From Zobellia laminariae (GTDB taxonomy: Bacteria > Bacteroidota > Bacteroidia > Flavobacteriales > Flavobacteriaceae), in contig NZ_RCNS01000001.1 of the NCBI RefSeq assembly GCF_009725995.1, positions 1,565,024-1,629,023 of the forward strand: 64,000 nucleotides of DNA, read 5' to 3'. Below are positions 52,894 to 61,406 of the stretch, in pieces. A program made the translations under genes and the position numbers. Each line of letters starts with the position of its first letter. The first letter of the stretch is position 1. The notes below the pieces were generated by a model. The model saw only the letters and a list, made by a program, of their open reading frames with translations. It ran no database searches and was not told where the DNA came from.

Positions 52894-53892
52894 ATGTCCC
52901 AAAAGAACATAAGATTAGAGGTAATGCAGGCTATTGAGCCGCAGGTGGATGGATTTATGGATTCTTTTTTAATTAAACCAGAGGACATCTGGCAGCCAAC
53001 TGATTTTTTACCTGATTCTGAAAGTGACGGTTTTTTAGAAGCGGTAAAAGAACTTAGGGGAGAAGCAAAAGAATTAGGTTACGATTTTTGGGTAACCATG
53101 GTGGCTGATACCATTACAGAAGAGGCCTTACCAACTTATGAATCTTGGCTTATGGACGTTGAGGGAATTGACCAACACGGACCTAATAAGACAAACGGAT
53201 GGTCTAAATGGGTTAGAGCATGGACTGCCGAGGAAAATCGTCATGGAGATGTACTTAATAAATATTTGTATTTGTCCGGAAGGGTAAATATGCGTGAAAT
53301 AGAAATTACTACCCAGCACTTAATATCAGATGGTTTTGATATTGGTACGGATAGAGATCCTTATAAAAACTTTGTATACACTTCTTTTCAAGAGTTGGCT
53401 ACCAATATTTCTCATAAGAGAGTAGGTCAAATGGCAAAGAAGAAAGGAAACGTTTTATTGGGTAAAATGTGTACAATTATTGCTGGTGATGAAATGCGTC
53501 ACCACCTGGCATATAGAGAATTTGTGAAAACAATTTTTGGTGAAGACCCATCTGGTATGATGTTGGCCTTTGCAGATATGATGAAAAAGAAAATTGTTAT
53601 GCCGGCACACTTTTTAAGAGAGTCTGGTGGAACTATAGGTACTGCTTTTGAGAACTTTTCTAATTGTGCGCAACGCCTAGGTGTTTACACGGCACAGGAT
53701 TATGTAGAAATTCTTAGAAAACTAAATGCTTATTGGGAATTGGACAACGTAAGAAGTCTTTCTGATGAAGCAGAAAAAGCACGCGATTACTTAATTAAGT
53801 TACCTGCTAGATTAGAACGTATTTCTGAACGAATGAAGTTTCCAGAAGATCAATATAAATTTAAGTGGGTAGATGCCAACGGTATGGTATAA
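52894..53892 (+). CDS. Acyl-ACP desaturase (stearoyl-ACP type)
   Basis: A 332-residue soluble diiron desaturase that introduces a double bond into acyl-ACP. Diiron ligands: Glu near 76-77 (TEEAL), EENRH (113-117) and DEMRHH (about 197-202). Length and order match plant-type and mycobacterial DesA2. Related proteins in Bacteroidota make unsaturated fatty acids. It has a weak -7 box (TATATTTT at 52849-52856) and ends at a strong terminator. Confidence 0.9.
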   Translation: MSQKNIRLEVMQAIEPQVDGFMDSFLIKPEDIWQPTDFLPDSESDGFLEAVKELRGEAKELGYDFWVTMVADTITEEALPTYESWLMDVEGIDQHGPNKTNGWSKWVRAWTAEENRHGDVLNKYLYLSGRVNMREIEITTQHLISDGFDIGTDRDPYKNFVYTSFQELATNISHKRVGQMAKKKGNVLLGKMCTIIAGDEMRHHLAYREFVKTIFGEDPSGMMLAFADMMKKKIVMPAHFLRESGGTIGTAFENFSNCAQRLGVYTAQDYVEILRKLNAYWELDNVRSLSDEAEKARDYLIKLPARLERISERMKFPEDQYKFKWVDANGMV

Positions 53893-53920
53893 GCTAAAAT
53901 GCTTTTAGGTATTAAATTAA

Positions 53921-53954
53921 AAAAATCCGGTTCATTTATGAACCGGATTTTTTT
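53921..53954 (+). terminator. Rho-independent terminator of the desaturase gene
   Basis: Stem AATCCGGTTCA / TGAACCGGATT (53924-53934 / 53939-53949) with a 4-nt loop (TTTA), followed by a T-run to about 53955. A run of A on the other side lets it also act in reverse. Confidence 0.9.
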
Positions 53955-54180
53955 TGCTTAAGTAGGTATATTCTTTTTTTATAGGTCAAGTAGCGGACTT
54001 GGGATTCGTTACTTGTTTCGGTTAAGTTCTAGAGTAGATTTGGGGTCAAGACTATAACTTAATTACACCGTAAATTTACAATCGTTTTATCGTTCATCTA
54101 AATAATTGTTGTGAACTTGTGCTACTCTGTGGTGAAAAATATAAGGTGTTCTATTTAGTCGATGAACAACATATGTCCAC

Positions 54181-54209
54181 AAAAAAAACCCTCCGTTGAG
54201 GGAGGGTTT
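54181..54209 (-). terminator. Rho-independent terminator of the helix-hairpin-helix gene
   Basis: Stem AAACCCTCC (54186-54194) / GGAGGGTTT (54201-54209), 6-nt loop, followed on the minus strand by eight T (54188-54181). Confidence 0.88.
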
Positions 54210-54233
54210 GTAAGAATAGCAAAAGTTGAAAAA

Positions 54234-54821
54234 TTATAACTTTCCGTGGTCATGTTCATCTTGCCATTTGGCAAGTTCGGCCCATTTGCCTTCGTAGCAC
54301 ATTTTGGATTGCATTGGCCACGATGCAGGATCGTGAATTTTATAACGGTCGCCTCCTCCTTTTAGAACCTCTTGACATCTGGCAACTGAGGTTTCCGATA
54401 AAGCTTTCCAGGTCTTGACACCTGCTGCTTGAAAGAGACCTTCAATTTTAGGACCTATACCCTCAACAACCTTTAGGTCATTTTCTTTTACGGTCTTGCC
54501 AATTGCTAATTTCGCCGCCGCAGCGTCAAAAGGAATAGCAACAGGCTCGGGAGCCATTGCCATAGGTGCTGCTACTGCCGCTGCCGTTGCTCCTAGTGAT
54601 GAAGAAACACTTGGTGTTTCGGGCATTGTCAACAGTTTTTGGTTACACGCCTCAAGATCGGCCTTCAATTTAGAATTCTTATCATGACAACGTTTCAAAT
54701 CTTCTGAGTTGTCTATTACTTTAGTGCTTCCCTTGCCAATAAGATAGCCTAGAATACCACAAATTACACCTACAAGAAGAGGGATTAGCCAGCACCAAAT
54801 GTTTATATTTCCTGATTCCAT
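54234..54821 (-). CDS. Membrane-anchored helix-hairpin-helix protein
   Basis: A 195-residue protein: N-terminal transmembrane helix (about 8-28, WCWLIPLLVGVICGILGYLIG), a charged coil, an Ala/Met/Pro-rich linker (about 70-105) and a C-terminal helix-hairpin-helix domain (VEGIGPKIEGLFQAAGV at about 118-135) of the 'predicted flap-endonuclease-like' group. The HhH motif suggests nucleic-acid or protein contact near the membrane. Cotranscribed 24 bp after an OmpA-family gene. Confidence 0.75.
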   Translation of the reverse strand: MESGNINIWCWLIPLLVGVICGILGYLIGKGSTKVIDNSEDLKRCHDKNSKLKADLEACNQKLLTMPETPSVSSSLGATAAAVAAPMAMAPEPVAIPFDAAAAKLAIGKTVKENDLKVVEGIGPKIEGLFQAAGVKTWKALSETSVARCQEVLKGGGDRYKIHDPASWPMQSKMCYEGKWAELAKWQDEHDHGKL

Positions 54822-54845
54822 TTTAATTCAATTTTAGTTTGTTGA

Positions 54846-55763
54846 TTATTTAATAGTAATTACGGTTCTTCTATTCTTGGCCCTGCCTTCATCAGTAGCA
54901 TTACTGGCAATTGGGTCCTTGGGGCCTTTAGAGTCTGTTTTGATTTTTTCATCTGCAATACCGTTCTGCATTAGATACGCTTTTGCAAAATCGGCTCTTT
55001 CTTGTCCCAGTCTCATATTAGTTTTTCTGCTACCTTGACTATCGGTATAACCTACTACTTGACATTTTGCATTTTCCACTTTATCAAGATAATGGGTTAT
55101 ATCCGCTATTTTCTGACGTTGAGCTGCAGAAGGGTTTATAGAGGCTTCAGCAGTATCGAAGTATAGAATTAGAGGGTCTCCTGTAATTTTGTCGTAAAGA
55201 GCCTTTAATTGGTCTTCAGCATCAGCAGAAGTTTCTTCTATAGAATAACCTACAGGGCCACGGTATATGTTTTCGTCCGGAACCATGTCATCAACCAATT
55301 TTCCTCTCGTATTAATTTGCGAAGAAGGAATTTCCTGCGAAACAAAATAGTTCTTTACAGAATTTGCTCTAGCAAGACCTAAGTTAGGAAAGGCTGAATT
55401 GTTTTCTTCATCACTGGTGTAATATCCGGTGATGTTAAAAACCTTGTTTTCGTTACTCGTTAAATGATTTTTTAGACCAGGTAATATTCCTTTTCTAACG
55501 TTTTCTGAAACAGGTTCCAGATAATTAGATGAAGACGTGTTAAAATTGAAATTGTCTTCTGTAGAATAGGCAAAATCACCATCACCCAAAGCAAAAGGGT
55601 AGGATGTAATTTTTGGTGCAACCGGTGCCGGAGCAACCTGTTCTTTTGGTTCTTCTTTTTGTGTAATTGCCGTTCCGCAATAACTACAGCAAGAAAAATA
55701 AAAATAGGTTCCTACTACAATGGTAATGATAATACCAAGTAGGTAAAGAGTGGTGTTTTTCAT
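54846..55763 (-). CDS. Tandem OmpA-family protein
   Basis: A 305-residue envelope protein with an N-terminal transmembrane anchor (about 6-27) and a proline-rich linker, then two OmpA-like peptidoglycan-binding domains: a degenerate one (about 85-170, ITGYYTSDEENNS) and a complete one (about 195-305, with VVGYTDSQGSRKTNMRLGQERAD and GRAKNRRTVI). Peptidoglycan attachment is likely. Two domains in one chain is unusual for such short proteins. Confidence 0.82.
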   Translation of the reverse strand: MKNTTLYLLGIIITIVVGTYFYFSCCSYCGTAITQKEEPKEQVAPAPVAPKITSYPFALGDGDFAYSTEDNFNFNTSSSNYLEPVSENVRKGILPGLKNHLTSNENKVFNITGYYTSDEENNSAFPNLGLARANSVKNYFVSQEIPSSQINTRGKLVDDMVPDENIYRGPVGYSIEETSADAEDQLKALYDKITGDPLILYFDTAEASINPSAAQRQKIADITHYLDKVENAKCQVVGYTDSQGSRKTNMRLGQERADFAKAYLMQNGIADEKIKTDSKGPKDPIASNATDEGRAKNRRTVITIK

Positions 55764-56120
55764 TGTTAATGGGTTAAGTGTTTAGACTACAATGTATTAA
55801 AAAAACATAACTAGTACTAAATCTACTAAATTAATAAGTAAAGTACTACAATTATATTTTTAGGTTTAAACGCTTCAATTATATTAAAGTTGTGTTAATG
55901 GTATATAGCCATTTGCTGGCGCTTAAAAAGTAAAATTGTATAGTGCTTGTAATGAAGGTGTTAGTTAATTGGAGATAAAAATTTTACGCTATTTCTTCCA
56001 AAAGGCTATTAAATTGATATTTAGCTATTAAGGTTAAAAAAAATATTTTGGCTTAATGCCGATTACACATGAAAACGGACTAGTTATGTGAAAATATGAT
56101 GGGCTTACACATAATCGTTT

Positions 56121-56149
56121 TTTGTCTTAACTGAAGATGGATACATTTA
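56121..56149 (+). promoter_or_regulatory. Possible promoter of the small ORF
   Basis: TTTG (56121-56124), 17-nt spacer, TACATTTA (56142-56149), a near match to the Bacteroidota consensus (last G replaced by A). The start would be near 56156, 30 nt before ATG 56186. Confidence 0.4.
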
Positions 56150-56185
56150 TAAAACGAAATTGAGAACCCTAAAAAGACATGAGTT

Positions 56186-56314
56186 ATGAAAGCTGAAATA
56201 GTAAAGGTGGTCACCTTTTTATGCATGTTTATAGTCTTGGGCATGCAGACGTTACTTCAAGGTAGTTGGAAGGTTAATGAGACAGAATCTGTTAGAGGAA
56301 ATCATAGTAATTAA
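56186..56314 (+). CDS. Possible 42-residue small membrane protein
   Basis: ATG 56186 to TAA 56312-56314. The frame encodes a short basic N-terminus, one hydrophobic stretch (about residues 6-25, VVTFLCMFIVLGM) and a polar C-terminus ending NHSN. It has a plausible promoter 37 nt upstream and a hairpin downstream, so it may be real; nothing is recognised and no Shine-Dalgarno sequence is visible, as expected in this phylum. Confidence 0.4.
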   Translation: MKAEIVKVVTFLCMFIVLGMQTLLQGSWKVNETESVRGNHSN

Positions 56315-56374
56315 TCTCCGTTCTAAAAGTAAAAGTAATACGTTCTTTAAATAGTTATTTGAGTTAGTGTTTTA

Positions 56375-56436
56375 AAAACCCGCCAATTTTTCGTTTGTCT
56401 ATTCGGGGGAAGGATAAGTGATTAAAGGCGGGTTTT
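56375..56436. terminator. Long-loop hairpin between the small ORF and ALDH gene
   Basis: Arms AAAACCCGCC (56375-56384) and GGCGGGTTTT (56427-56436), 10-bp perfect stem with a 42-nt loop. The T-rich arms on both strands suggest a bidirectional terminator between convergent genes; the long loop is unusual and could hide a structured RNA. Confidence 0.55.
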
Positions 56437-56463
56437 CAAATTTTTAAAAAAAACACTTAAATC

Positions 56464-58017
56464 TTATAGGTCAAATTTTATACCTTGAGCTAAAGGAAGT
56501 TCTGTTGTGTAGTTTATGGTATTGGTTTGTCTGCGCATATATACTTTCCATGCATCCGAACCAGATTCACGACCGCCACCGGTTTCTTTCTCACCACCAA
56601 AAGCTCCACCAATTTCTGCGCCTGATGTTCCTATGTTTACATTGGCAATACCACAATCACTTCCTGCAACGGATAAAAAATGTTCTGCTTCTCTAAGGTT
56701 GTTGGTCATTATGGCCGAAGACAGTCCTTGTGCCACTCCATTTTGTGCTTCAATAGCATTTTCAACAGTTCCTGAATATTTTAAAAGATAGAGTACAGGT
56801 GCAAAAGTTTCATGCTGTACGATTTTAAAATCTGCCTTAGCTTCTGCTATAGCAGGTTTTACATAACAACCACTCTCATAGCCTTCGCCTTCTAGAACGC
56901 CTCCTTCTATAATAATTTTTCCACCTTCATCTACAACTTTCGTAAGTGCGGTGTTATAAGAAGCTACGGCATCAGTATCTATTAAAGGACCAACATGATT
57001 GTTTTCATCTAAAGGATTACCAATTCTAAGTTGTTTGTAGGCTTCCACTATGGCCGTTTTTACTTTATCATAAATGCTATCGTGAATAATTACCCTTCTA
57101 GTAGAAGTACAACGTTGCCCTGCTGTACCAACCGCACCAAAAACAGCGCCAATAACCGTCATTTTTATATCTGCATCCGGAGTTACAATAATGGCGTTGT
57201 TACCACCTAGTTCCAGTAAAGATTTTCCTAGCCTCGCAGCCACGGTCTGTGCTACATTTTTACCCATACGGGTGGATCCAGTAGCGGATATCAAAGGAAT
57301 ACGACTATCTGAAGTCATAATTTCACCAATTTTGTAATCGCCATTGATCAAACACGAAATACCTTCTGGTAAATTATTGGCTTTGAAAACCTCCGCAGCA
57401 ATGTTTTGGCAGGCAACACCGCAAAGAGGTGTTTTTTCAGATGGTTTCCAAACACATACATCTCCACAAATCCAAGCTAGAGCGGTATTCCATGCCCAAA
57501 CGGCTACAGGAAAGTTAAAAGCAGATATAATGCCAACTACTCCTAAAGAATGGTATTGCTCGTACATACGGTGACCAGGTCTTTCCGAATGCATAGTTAA
57601 GCCGTGCAATTGTCTTGATAACCCTACAGCAAAATCGCAGATATCTATCATTTCTTGGACTTCGCCCAAACCTTCTTGGTAGCTTTTCCCCATTTCATAG
57701 GAAACCAGTTTGCCCAAAGCTTCTTTTTTCTCTCTTAATTTTTCTCCAAATTGGCGTACAATCTCACCACGTAGGGGTGCAGGTTTGGTTCGCCAAGTTT
57801 TGAAGGCAGCCGTTGCTGATTGCATTACTTTTTCATAATCCTCTTTTGTAGTAGCTTTTACTTTTGCAATTAATTCTCCGTCTACAGGTGAGTAGGACGA
57901 AATAATTTCACCAGAACCAAAATTTGAAGATCCTGTTGAGGTTCCGTTATTTATATCTTGAATCCCTAAACCTTTTAAGGCTTTATCAATACCGAATTGC
58001 GATGCTACTTTTGACAT
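56464..58017 (-). CDS. Aldehyde dehydrogenase, ALDH7 (aminoadipate-semialdehyde) type
   Basis: A 517-residue NAD-dependent dehydrogenase. Catalytic Cys in GTAGQRCTSTRR near residue 300 and Glu in LELGGNNA near 266 are intact, with NFPVAVWAWN and FEMN-like cofactor segments. N- and C-terminal features match ALDH7 (alpha-aminoadipic semialdehyde, betaine aldehyde type) rather than the muconate-semialdehyde enzymes of the kynurenine pathway, despite the nearby HAO gene. A promoter with a palindrome lies upstream. Confidence 0.88.
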   Translation of the reverse strand: MSKVASQFGIDKALKGLGIQDINNGTSTGSSNFGSGEIISSYSPVDGELIAKVKATTKEDYEKVMQSATAAFKTWRTKPAPLRGEIVRQFGEKLREKKEALGKLVSYEMGKSYQEGLGEVQEMIDICDFAVGLSRQLHGLTMHSERPGHRMYEQYHSLGVVGIISAFNFPVAVWAWNTALAWICGDVCVWKPSEKTPLCGVACQNIAAEVFKANNLPEGISCLINGDYKIGEIMTSDSRIPLISATGSTRMGKNVAQTVAARLGKSLLELGGNNAIIVTPDADIKMTVIGAVFGAVGTAGQRCTSTRRVIIHDSIYDKVKTAIVEAYKQLRIGNPLDENNHVGPLIDTDAVASYNTALTKVVDEGGKIIIEGGVLEGEGYESGCYVKPAIAEAKADFKIVQHETFAPVLYLLKYSGTVENAIEAQNGVAQGLSSAIMTNNLREAEHFLSVAGSDCGIANVNIGTSGAEIGGAFGGEKETGGGRESGSDAWKVYMRRQTNTINYTTELPLAQGIKFDL

Positions 58018-58054
58018 TTTATAACTTTTTTAGTATGTATTGTTATATTTTTTA

Positions 58055-58086
58055 TAAAGATACTTTTTCTAAACTAGAAAAAACAA
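58055..58086 (-). promoter_or_regulatory. ALDH promoter with an 8-bp inverted repeat in its spacer
   Basis: Minus strand TTG (58086-58084), 21-nt spacer, TATCTTTA (58062-58055). The inverted repeat TTTTTCTA-AAC-TAGAAAAA (58064-58082) fills the spacer, so it could be an operator or, after transcription start elsewhere, a hairpin. The -7 box ends 38 nt before the ATG. Confidence 0.45.
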
Positions 58087-58150
58087 GTTTTTCCAGATGC
58101 ATTAATCTGCAATAGATTCTTTGGTATTGACGTAACCTCTATTATTTTGG

Positions 58151-58507
58151 TTAGCTAAATAAAATAAGGGCAATAGTAATTAATGCAGGTACCGTTTGTA
58201 TGTAGAATATTTTCTTTTCAACAGAAAAGGCACCGTATATTCCTGCTATTGAAACGCACGCTAGAAAGAAGAGGGCAATGTTGTCTTGCCATAAGACATC
58301 AGTTATAAAGAGGGACCAAATAAGACCTGCTGCAAGAAAACCATTGTAAAGCCCTTGGTTTGCTGCCATTGGCTTGGTAGGCTCAAAAAGTTCAGGAGGA
58401 AACTTACTGAATACTTTCCGGCCCTTGGTAGTCCATGCGAACATCTCAAAATATAAAATATAAAGGTGTAAAAACGCGATAAAACCAAGCAGTATTTTTT
58501 GTAGCAT
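58151..58507 (-). CDS. DUF1304 family membrane protein
   Basis: A 118-residue membrane protein with four transmembrane helices and the DUF1304 pattern: GFIAFLHLYILYFEMFAW at the start, NQGLYNGFLAAGLIW in the centre and a short C-terminal tail. Function unknown for the family. It precedes the ALDH gene on the minus strand by 133 bp. Confidence 0.85.
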   Translation of the reverse strand: MLQKILLGFIAFLHLYILYFEMFAWTTKGRKVFSKFPPELFEPTKPMAANQGLYNGFLAAGLIWSLFITDVLWQDNIALFFLACVSIAGIYGAFSVEKKIFYIQTVPALITIALILFS

Positions 58508-58551
58508 GTTTTTAGAATTAAGTTTGGTAGCAGAGCAAGCGTAAGCAGCCG

Positions 58552-60162
58552 TTATGCTTTATTATCGAAAGTTACGGTAAAATGTGTTCCGCTTTCAGTT
58601 GAGTTATAAGTTAATTCAGCTGAAATTTGTCTACATAGCGCCTTTACAATATCAAATCCTATCCCCTCTGCATTTTCAATCGCAAAATCTTCAGGTAGTC
58701 CTTTTCCGTTATCCTTAATTGAAAATGCCGCCATTCCATCATCCAGCACATCAACATCAATAATAAGTTCATTATACTTGGTCGTATCCGGATAAGCGTG
58801 CTTTACGGCGTTCGTTACCAATTCTGAAATGATGAGGGCAAGAGGTACGGCACGATCCAGATCTATGGATATTTCTGGGCAGTTTATTTTATAACTAAAG
58901 GTTGGCGATATTTTATTTTGATACTCCATTAAATCCTTCAGGTATGCATGTAGATTTACTGCCTTTGAATCTTTGTCTTGATATATTTTTTGATGTGTAA
59001 GTGCTATGGCGGATATTCTTGCCTGGCTGTCCTGTAGTGCGGTAATAGCTTCTTTACTGACTAATTTCCGCTTCTGCATATTAATTAGGCTAGAAGTAAT
59101 CTGGAGGTTGTTCTTTACCCTATGATGTATTTCTCTTAACAGATTTTCTTTCTGTTTGTTTGATTCCTCAAGTTCGGCAGTTCGCAATAGTACACGAGCT
59201 TCAAGGCGATCATTATGATTATCTCTTCTTCGGGCAAGCAAAATCAATAAACAGGTTGTTACTAAACCTAAAATTAATACTACGTAAGATTCAAAAATAT
59301 GGGGAAAGGATAAATATTCGGATTTCGGCACAAAATGAACGTCCCATTTCCGATCTACCGCATTAATAGTTTTTTCAATAGCGGTTTTGTAGAATTTTTT
59401 ATCGTATATTTTACTTTCATCAACATTTGAAAACAGAAGCGCATCATCCGTGGAATCATGAATACAAATATCAAAAACCTTAACCTCAGACTTTAAGGTT
59501 TCTGAAATTAGCTTGTCCATACGATAAACTCCCACGACAATTCCTTTGCTCTCTGTAGATTTTAAATCCCTTACCGACTTTATTGCGAGAATGCCCTTTG
59601 CATAATTATTGGCAGCTAGTAAGGTTATGGGCCCGGTAATAGCGGGTTTGTTTGTTTTGATAGATTGAAGAATTGCATTTCTTTTAATGCTATCGGAGTA
59701 TAAGTTGTATCCTAATACTGTTCTGAAAGGTTCTAACGGATTGAGGACTCTTACCGGATAATATAAATCTCTTTTTTTGGAAGGAATGAGATTATATTGA
59801 GAATTGGCCTCTTTAATTGAAGTAATTTTTTCAAACTTATCTTTTTCCGAGTCTACAATTTTCGGTGCCCACGCAAGTACTTTTATGCCGTTAAGCTCTT
59901 TTAAAAAGGGGTCAGTAAACCGTTCAAATAGATGTTGGGGGATGAAATTTTTGTTCTCGTAAAAAAATGCCATTGACTCAACAACTAAATTTATCTTATT
60001 GAGTTCATCTTCTAATTTTATTACAGATTTATTAACTGCATTGTCTATAGTCGCTTTATTTCTAAGGAGATATCTAGTGTTAATAGAAAAGAAGATAAAC
60101 AAAGAAATACTGCTTCCTACAAGTAGAATAGCCAAGTATTTTAAAATTTGTTGTTTGGTCAT
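58552..60162 (-). CDS. Sensor histidine kinase with CHASE domain (HisKA_2 type)
   Basis: A 536-residue membrane sensor: TM1 (about 10-30), extracytoplasmic CHASE domain (about 45-290), TM2 (about 292-312), HisKA_2 phosphoacceptor (LREIHHRVKNNLQITSSL, about 343-360) and HATPase with NAVKHAYP (N box) and DNGKG-type (G1/F) motifs. HisKA_2 kinases pair with atypical regulators or act in branched phosphorelays; no response regulator is adjacent, so the partner is elsewhere. The ligand of the CHASE domain is unknown. Confidence 0.9.
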   Translation of the reverse strand: MTKQQILKYLAILLVGSSISLFIFFSINTRYLLRNKATIDNAVNKSVIKLEDELNKINLVVESMAFFYENKNFIPQHLFERFTDPFLKELNGIKVLAWAPKIVDSEKDKFEKITSIKEANSQYNLIPSKKRDLYYPVRVLNPLEPFRTVLGYNLYSDSIKRNAILQSIKTNKPAITGPITLLAANNYAKGILAIKSVRDLKSTESKGIVVGVYRMDKLISETLKSEVKVFDICIHDSTDDALLFSNVDESKIYDKKFYKTAIEKTINAVDRKWDVHFVPKSEYLSFPHIFESYVVLILGLVTTCLLILLARRRDNHNDRLEARVLLRTAELEESNKQKENLLREIHHRVKNNLQITSSLINMQKRKLVSKEAITALQDSQARISAIALTHQKIYQDKDSKAVNLHAYLKDLMEYQNKISPTFSYKINCPEISIDLDRAVPLALIISELVTNAVKHAYPDTTKYNELIIDVDVLDDGMAAFSIKDNGKGLPEDFAIENAEGIGFDIVKALCRQISAELTYNSTESGTHFTVTFDNKA

Positions 60163-60253
60163 AAGTGGTTAATGTGGGGACATCTGTAGAAACCGGCTAG
60201 GTTGGGGCTATTTCCAAAGAACGGTAATTTTTGTTTTACTAATTAAATAATCT

Positions 60254-60793
60254 TTAATCACTGCTAACAAATCTTGGGTCTACGGGCATAACCGTGCCGC
60301 AATTATCGCAGGTGCGTAGGTCTTCAGAACCATAGAAATGTTTAAAGTGCTTTAAAAAGTCAACTTCAATATCATTTAGGGTAAAATAAGCTTCGTAAAG
60401 TTTATTATTGCAATTGTCACAAAACCAAAGTAGCCCGTCATCTACGTTCATATCGGCTCGTTTACGCTCAATAACTAAGCCTATACTACCTTCATGACGA
60501 ACGGGGGAGTGTGGTATTTTGGCTGGATGTAAATACATATCGCCAGGACCAAGTGTCATTGTTTTCTTTTGCCCATCCTCTTGTATATGAACTTCTATGT
60601 TCCCTTCTAATTGATAGAAAAGTTCTTCAGTTTCATTATAGTGATAGTCTTTTCGGGCGTTGGGCCCGGCAACCACCATAACAATATAGTCTCCGGCATC
60701 TTTGTAAAGGTTTTTATTGCCAACGGGAGGTTTAAGGGTGTGTCTGTTTTCTTCTATCCAGCGATTGAGATTAAAAGGAGCTTTAATGGACAT
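60254..60793 (-). CDS. 3-hydroxyanthranilate 3,4-dioxygenase
   Basis: Cupin-fold iron enzyme opening the ring of 3-hydroxyanthranilate in the kynurenine pathway to quinolinate/NAD. The iron ligands His51, Glu57 and His95 and the second metal site cysteines Cys125/Cys128 and Cys162/Cys165 sit at the same residue numbers as in the characterised Cupriavidus enzyme, from family knowledge. At 179 aa it is the two-metal bacterial form. No other kynurenine gene adjoins it; a palindrome-like GCTCATGT-N4-ACATGTGC lies at 60822-60841 upstream. Confidence 0.95.
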   Translation of the reverse strand: MSIKAPFNLNRWIEENRHTLKPPVGNKNLYKDAGDYIVMVVAGPNARKDYHYNETEELFYQLEGNIEVHIQEDGQKKTMTLGPGDMYLHPAKIPHSPVRHEGSIGLVIERKRADMNVDDGLLWFCDNCNNKLYEAYFTLNDIEVDFLKHFKHFYGSEDLRTCDNCGTVMPVDPRFVSSD

Positions 60794-60868
60794 ATATTGA
60801 CATTTAGAACCAAAACCTCTTGCTCATGTTTGTACATGTGCAAAAGGTGGTCATTTCATCTCAAAGCT

Positions 60869-60952
60869 ATGAAAAAGTATGTTGTATTACTAGTATGTGT
60901 TGTATATAGTGGATTTCAACACTTAAAAATTAACGAAAAAATATTTGGGTAA
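60869..60952 (+). CDS. Possible 27-residue peptide overlapping the CAP gene end
   Basis: ATG 60869 to TAA 60950-60952 encodes a short basic-hydrophobic peptide (KKYVVLLVCVVYSG then polar). It overlaps the convergent CAP-domain stop by 23 bp. No promoter or ribosome signal is clear. Treat as a weak candidate. Confidence 0.2.
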   Translation: MKKYVVLLVCVVYSGFQHLKINEKIFG

Positions 60953-61406
60953 AATACAATTTTCCGTTGCTATCTTTCTTTACGCTTACCGCAGTATGGG
61001 TAAATTCACCCTCCATTGTCCTCTTATGGCTACTACTATTTAGCCATCCAGAAAGCGCTTCAGAAGCGGTAGAATAATCTTTTGCTACATTTTCGGCAAC
61101 GAATTCTGCAGTTTCTGCGGCAGATATTTCAGATGCACGAGAACTAAAATTATCGTGGTTCAATGCACCTTTGGAAATCATGTAATCTGTATGTTTGTTG
61201 GCGTGTATATAGGCCACTGAGCTAAATTCAAGTGAATTTACTCCAATAGATAGCCGGTGTCCATTAACAGCTTCAAGAAGTTCTTTTTCTACAATTTCAG
61301 CATTTTCTTTCTCGGTTATATCTGCAGCCTCAACGGACTCTTTACTACAAGAGGCCAAAGTGCATACAAATAAAACGAGTGCAATATAGTGCGTTCTCAT
61401 TTTCAT
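60930..61406 (-). CDS. CAP-domain (SCP/PR-1) lipoprotein
   Basis: A 158-residue lipoprotein: signal ending TLASC (Cys20), then a CAP/SCP domain with the family HTDYMISKGALNHDNFSSRAS and ENVAKDY segments. Such domains in bacteria bind or cleave small ligands or peptides at the surface; the extracellular calcium-linked activity of eukaryotic members is not assured here. An ATG three codons in (61400) is an equally possible start. Convergent neighbour is only a weak peptide ORF. Confidence 0.85.
   Translation of the reverse strand: MKMRTHYIALVLFVCTLASCSKESVEAADITEKENAEIVEKELLEAVNGHRLSIGVNSLEFSSVAYIHANKHTDYMISKGALNHDNFSSRASEISAAETAEFVAENVAKDYSTASEALSGWLNSSSHKRTMEGEFTHTAVSVKKDSNGKLYFTQIFFR

Larger units (their letters stand above)
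53893..54233. other. 341-bp gap with two terminators and no gene
   Basis: Between the desaturase (plus) and the helix-hairpin-helix gene (minus). Both gene ends carry Rho-independent terminators (53921-53954 and 54181-54209). The centre is A/T-rich with no supported ORF, RNA gene or repeat. Confidence 0.6.
55764..56463. other. 700-bp gap with a possible small gene and repeats
   Basis: Between the OmpA gene and the ALDH gene. Contents: a three-copy motif (TTACACATG 56063-56071, reverse-complement-like TTATGTGAA 56084-56092, TTACACATA 56105-56113), a promoter-like TTTG (56121-56124) / TACATTTA (56142-56149) pair, a 42-codon ORF (56186-56314) and a long-loop hairpin (56375-56436). The left part (55764-56060) is A/T-rich with nothing supported. 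Confidence 0.5.

Noticed and set aside
60822..60841. GCTCATGT-N4-ACATGTGC inverted repeat before the dioxygenase gene
   Set aside because: One mismatch and no promoter match; noted only in the gene entry.
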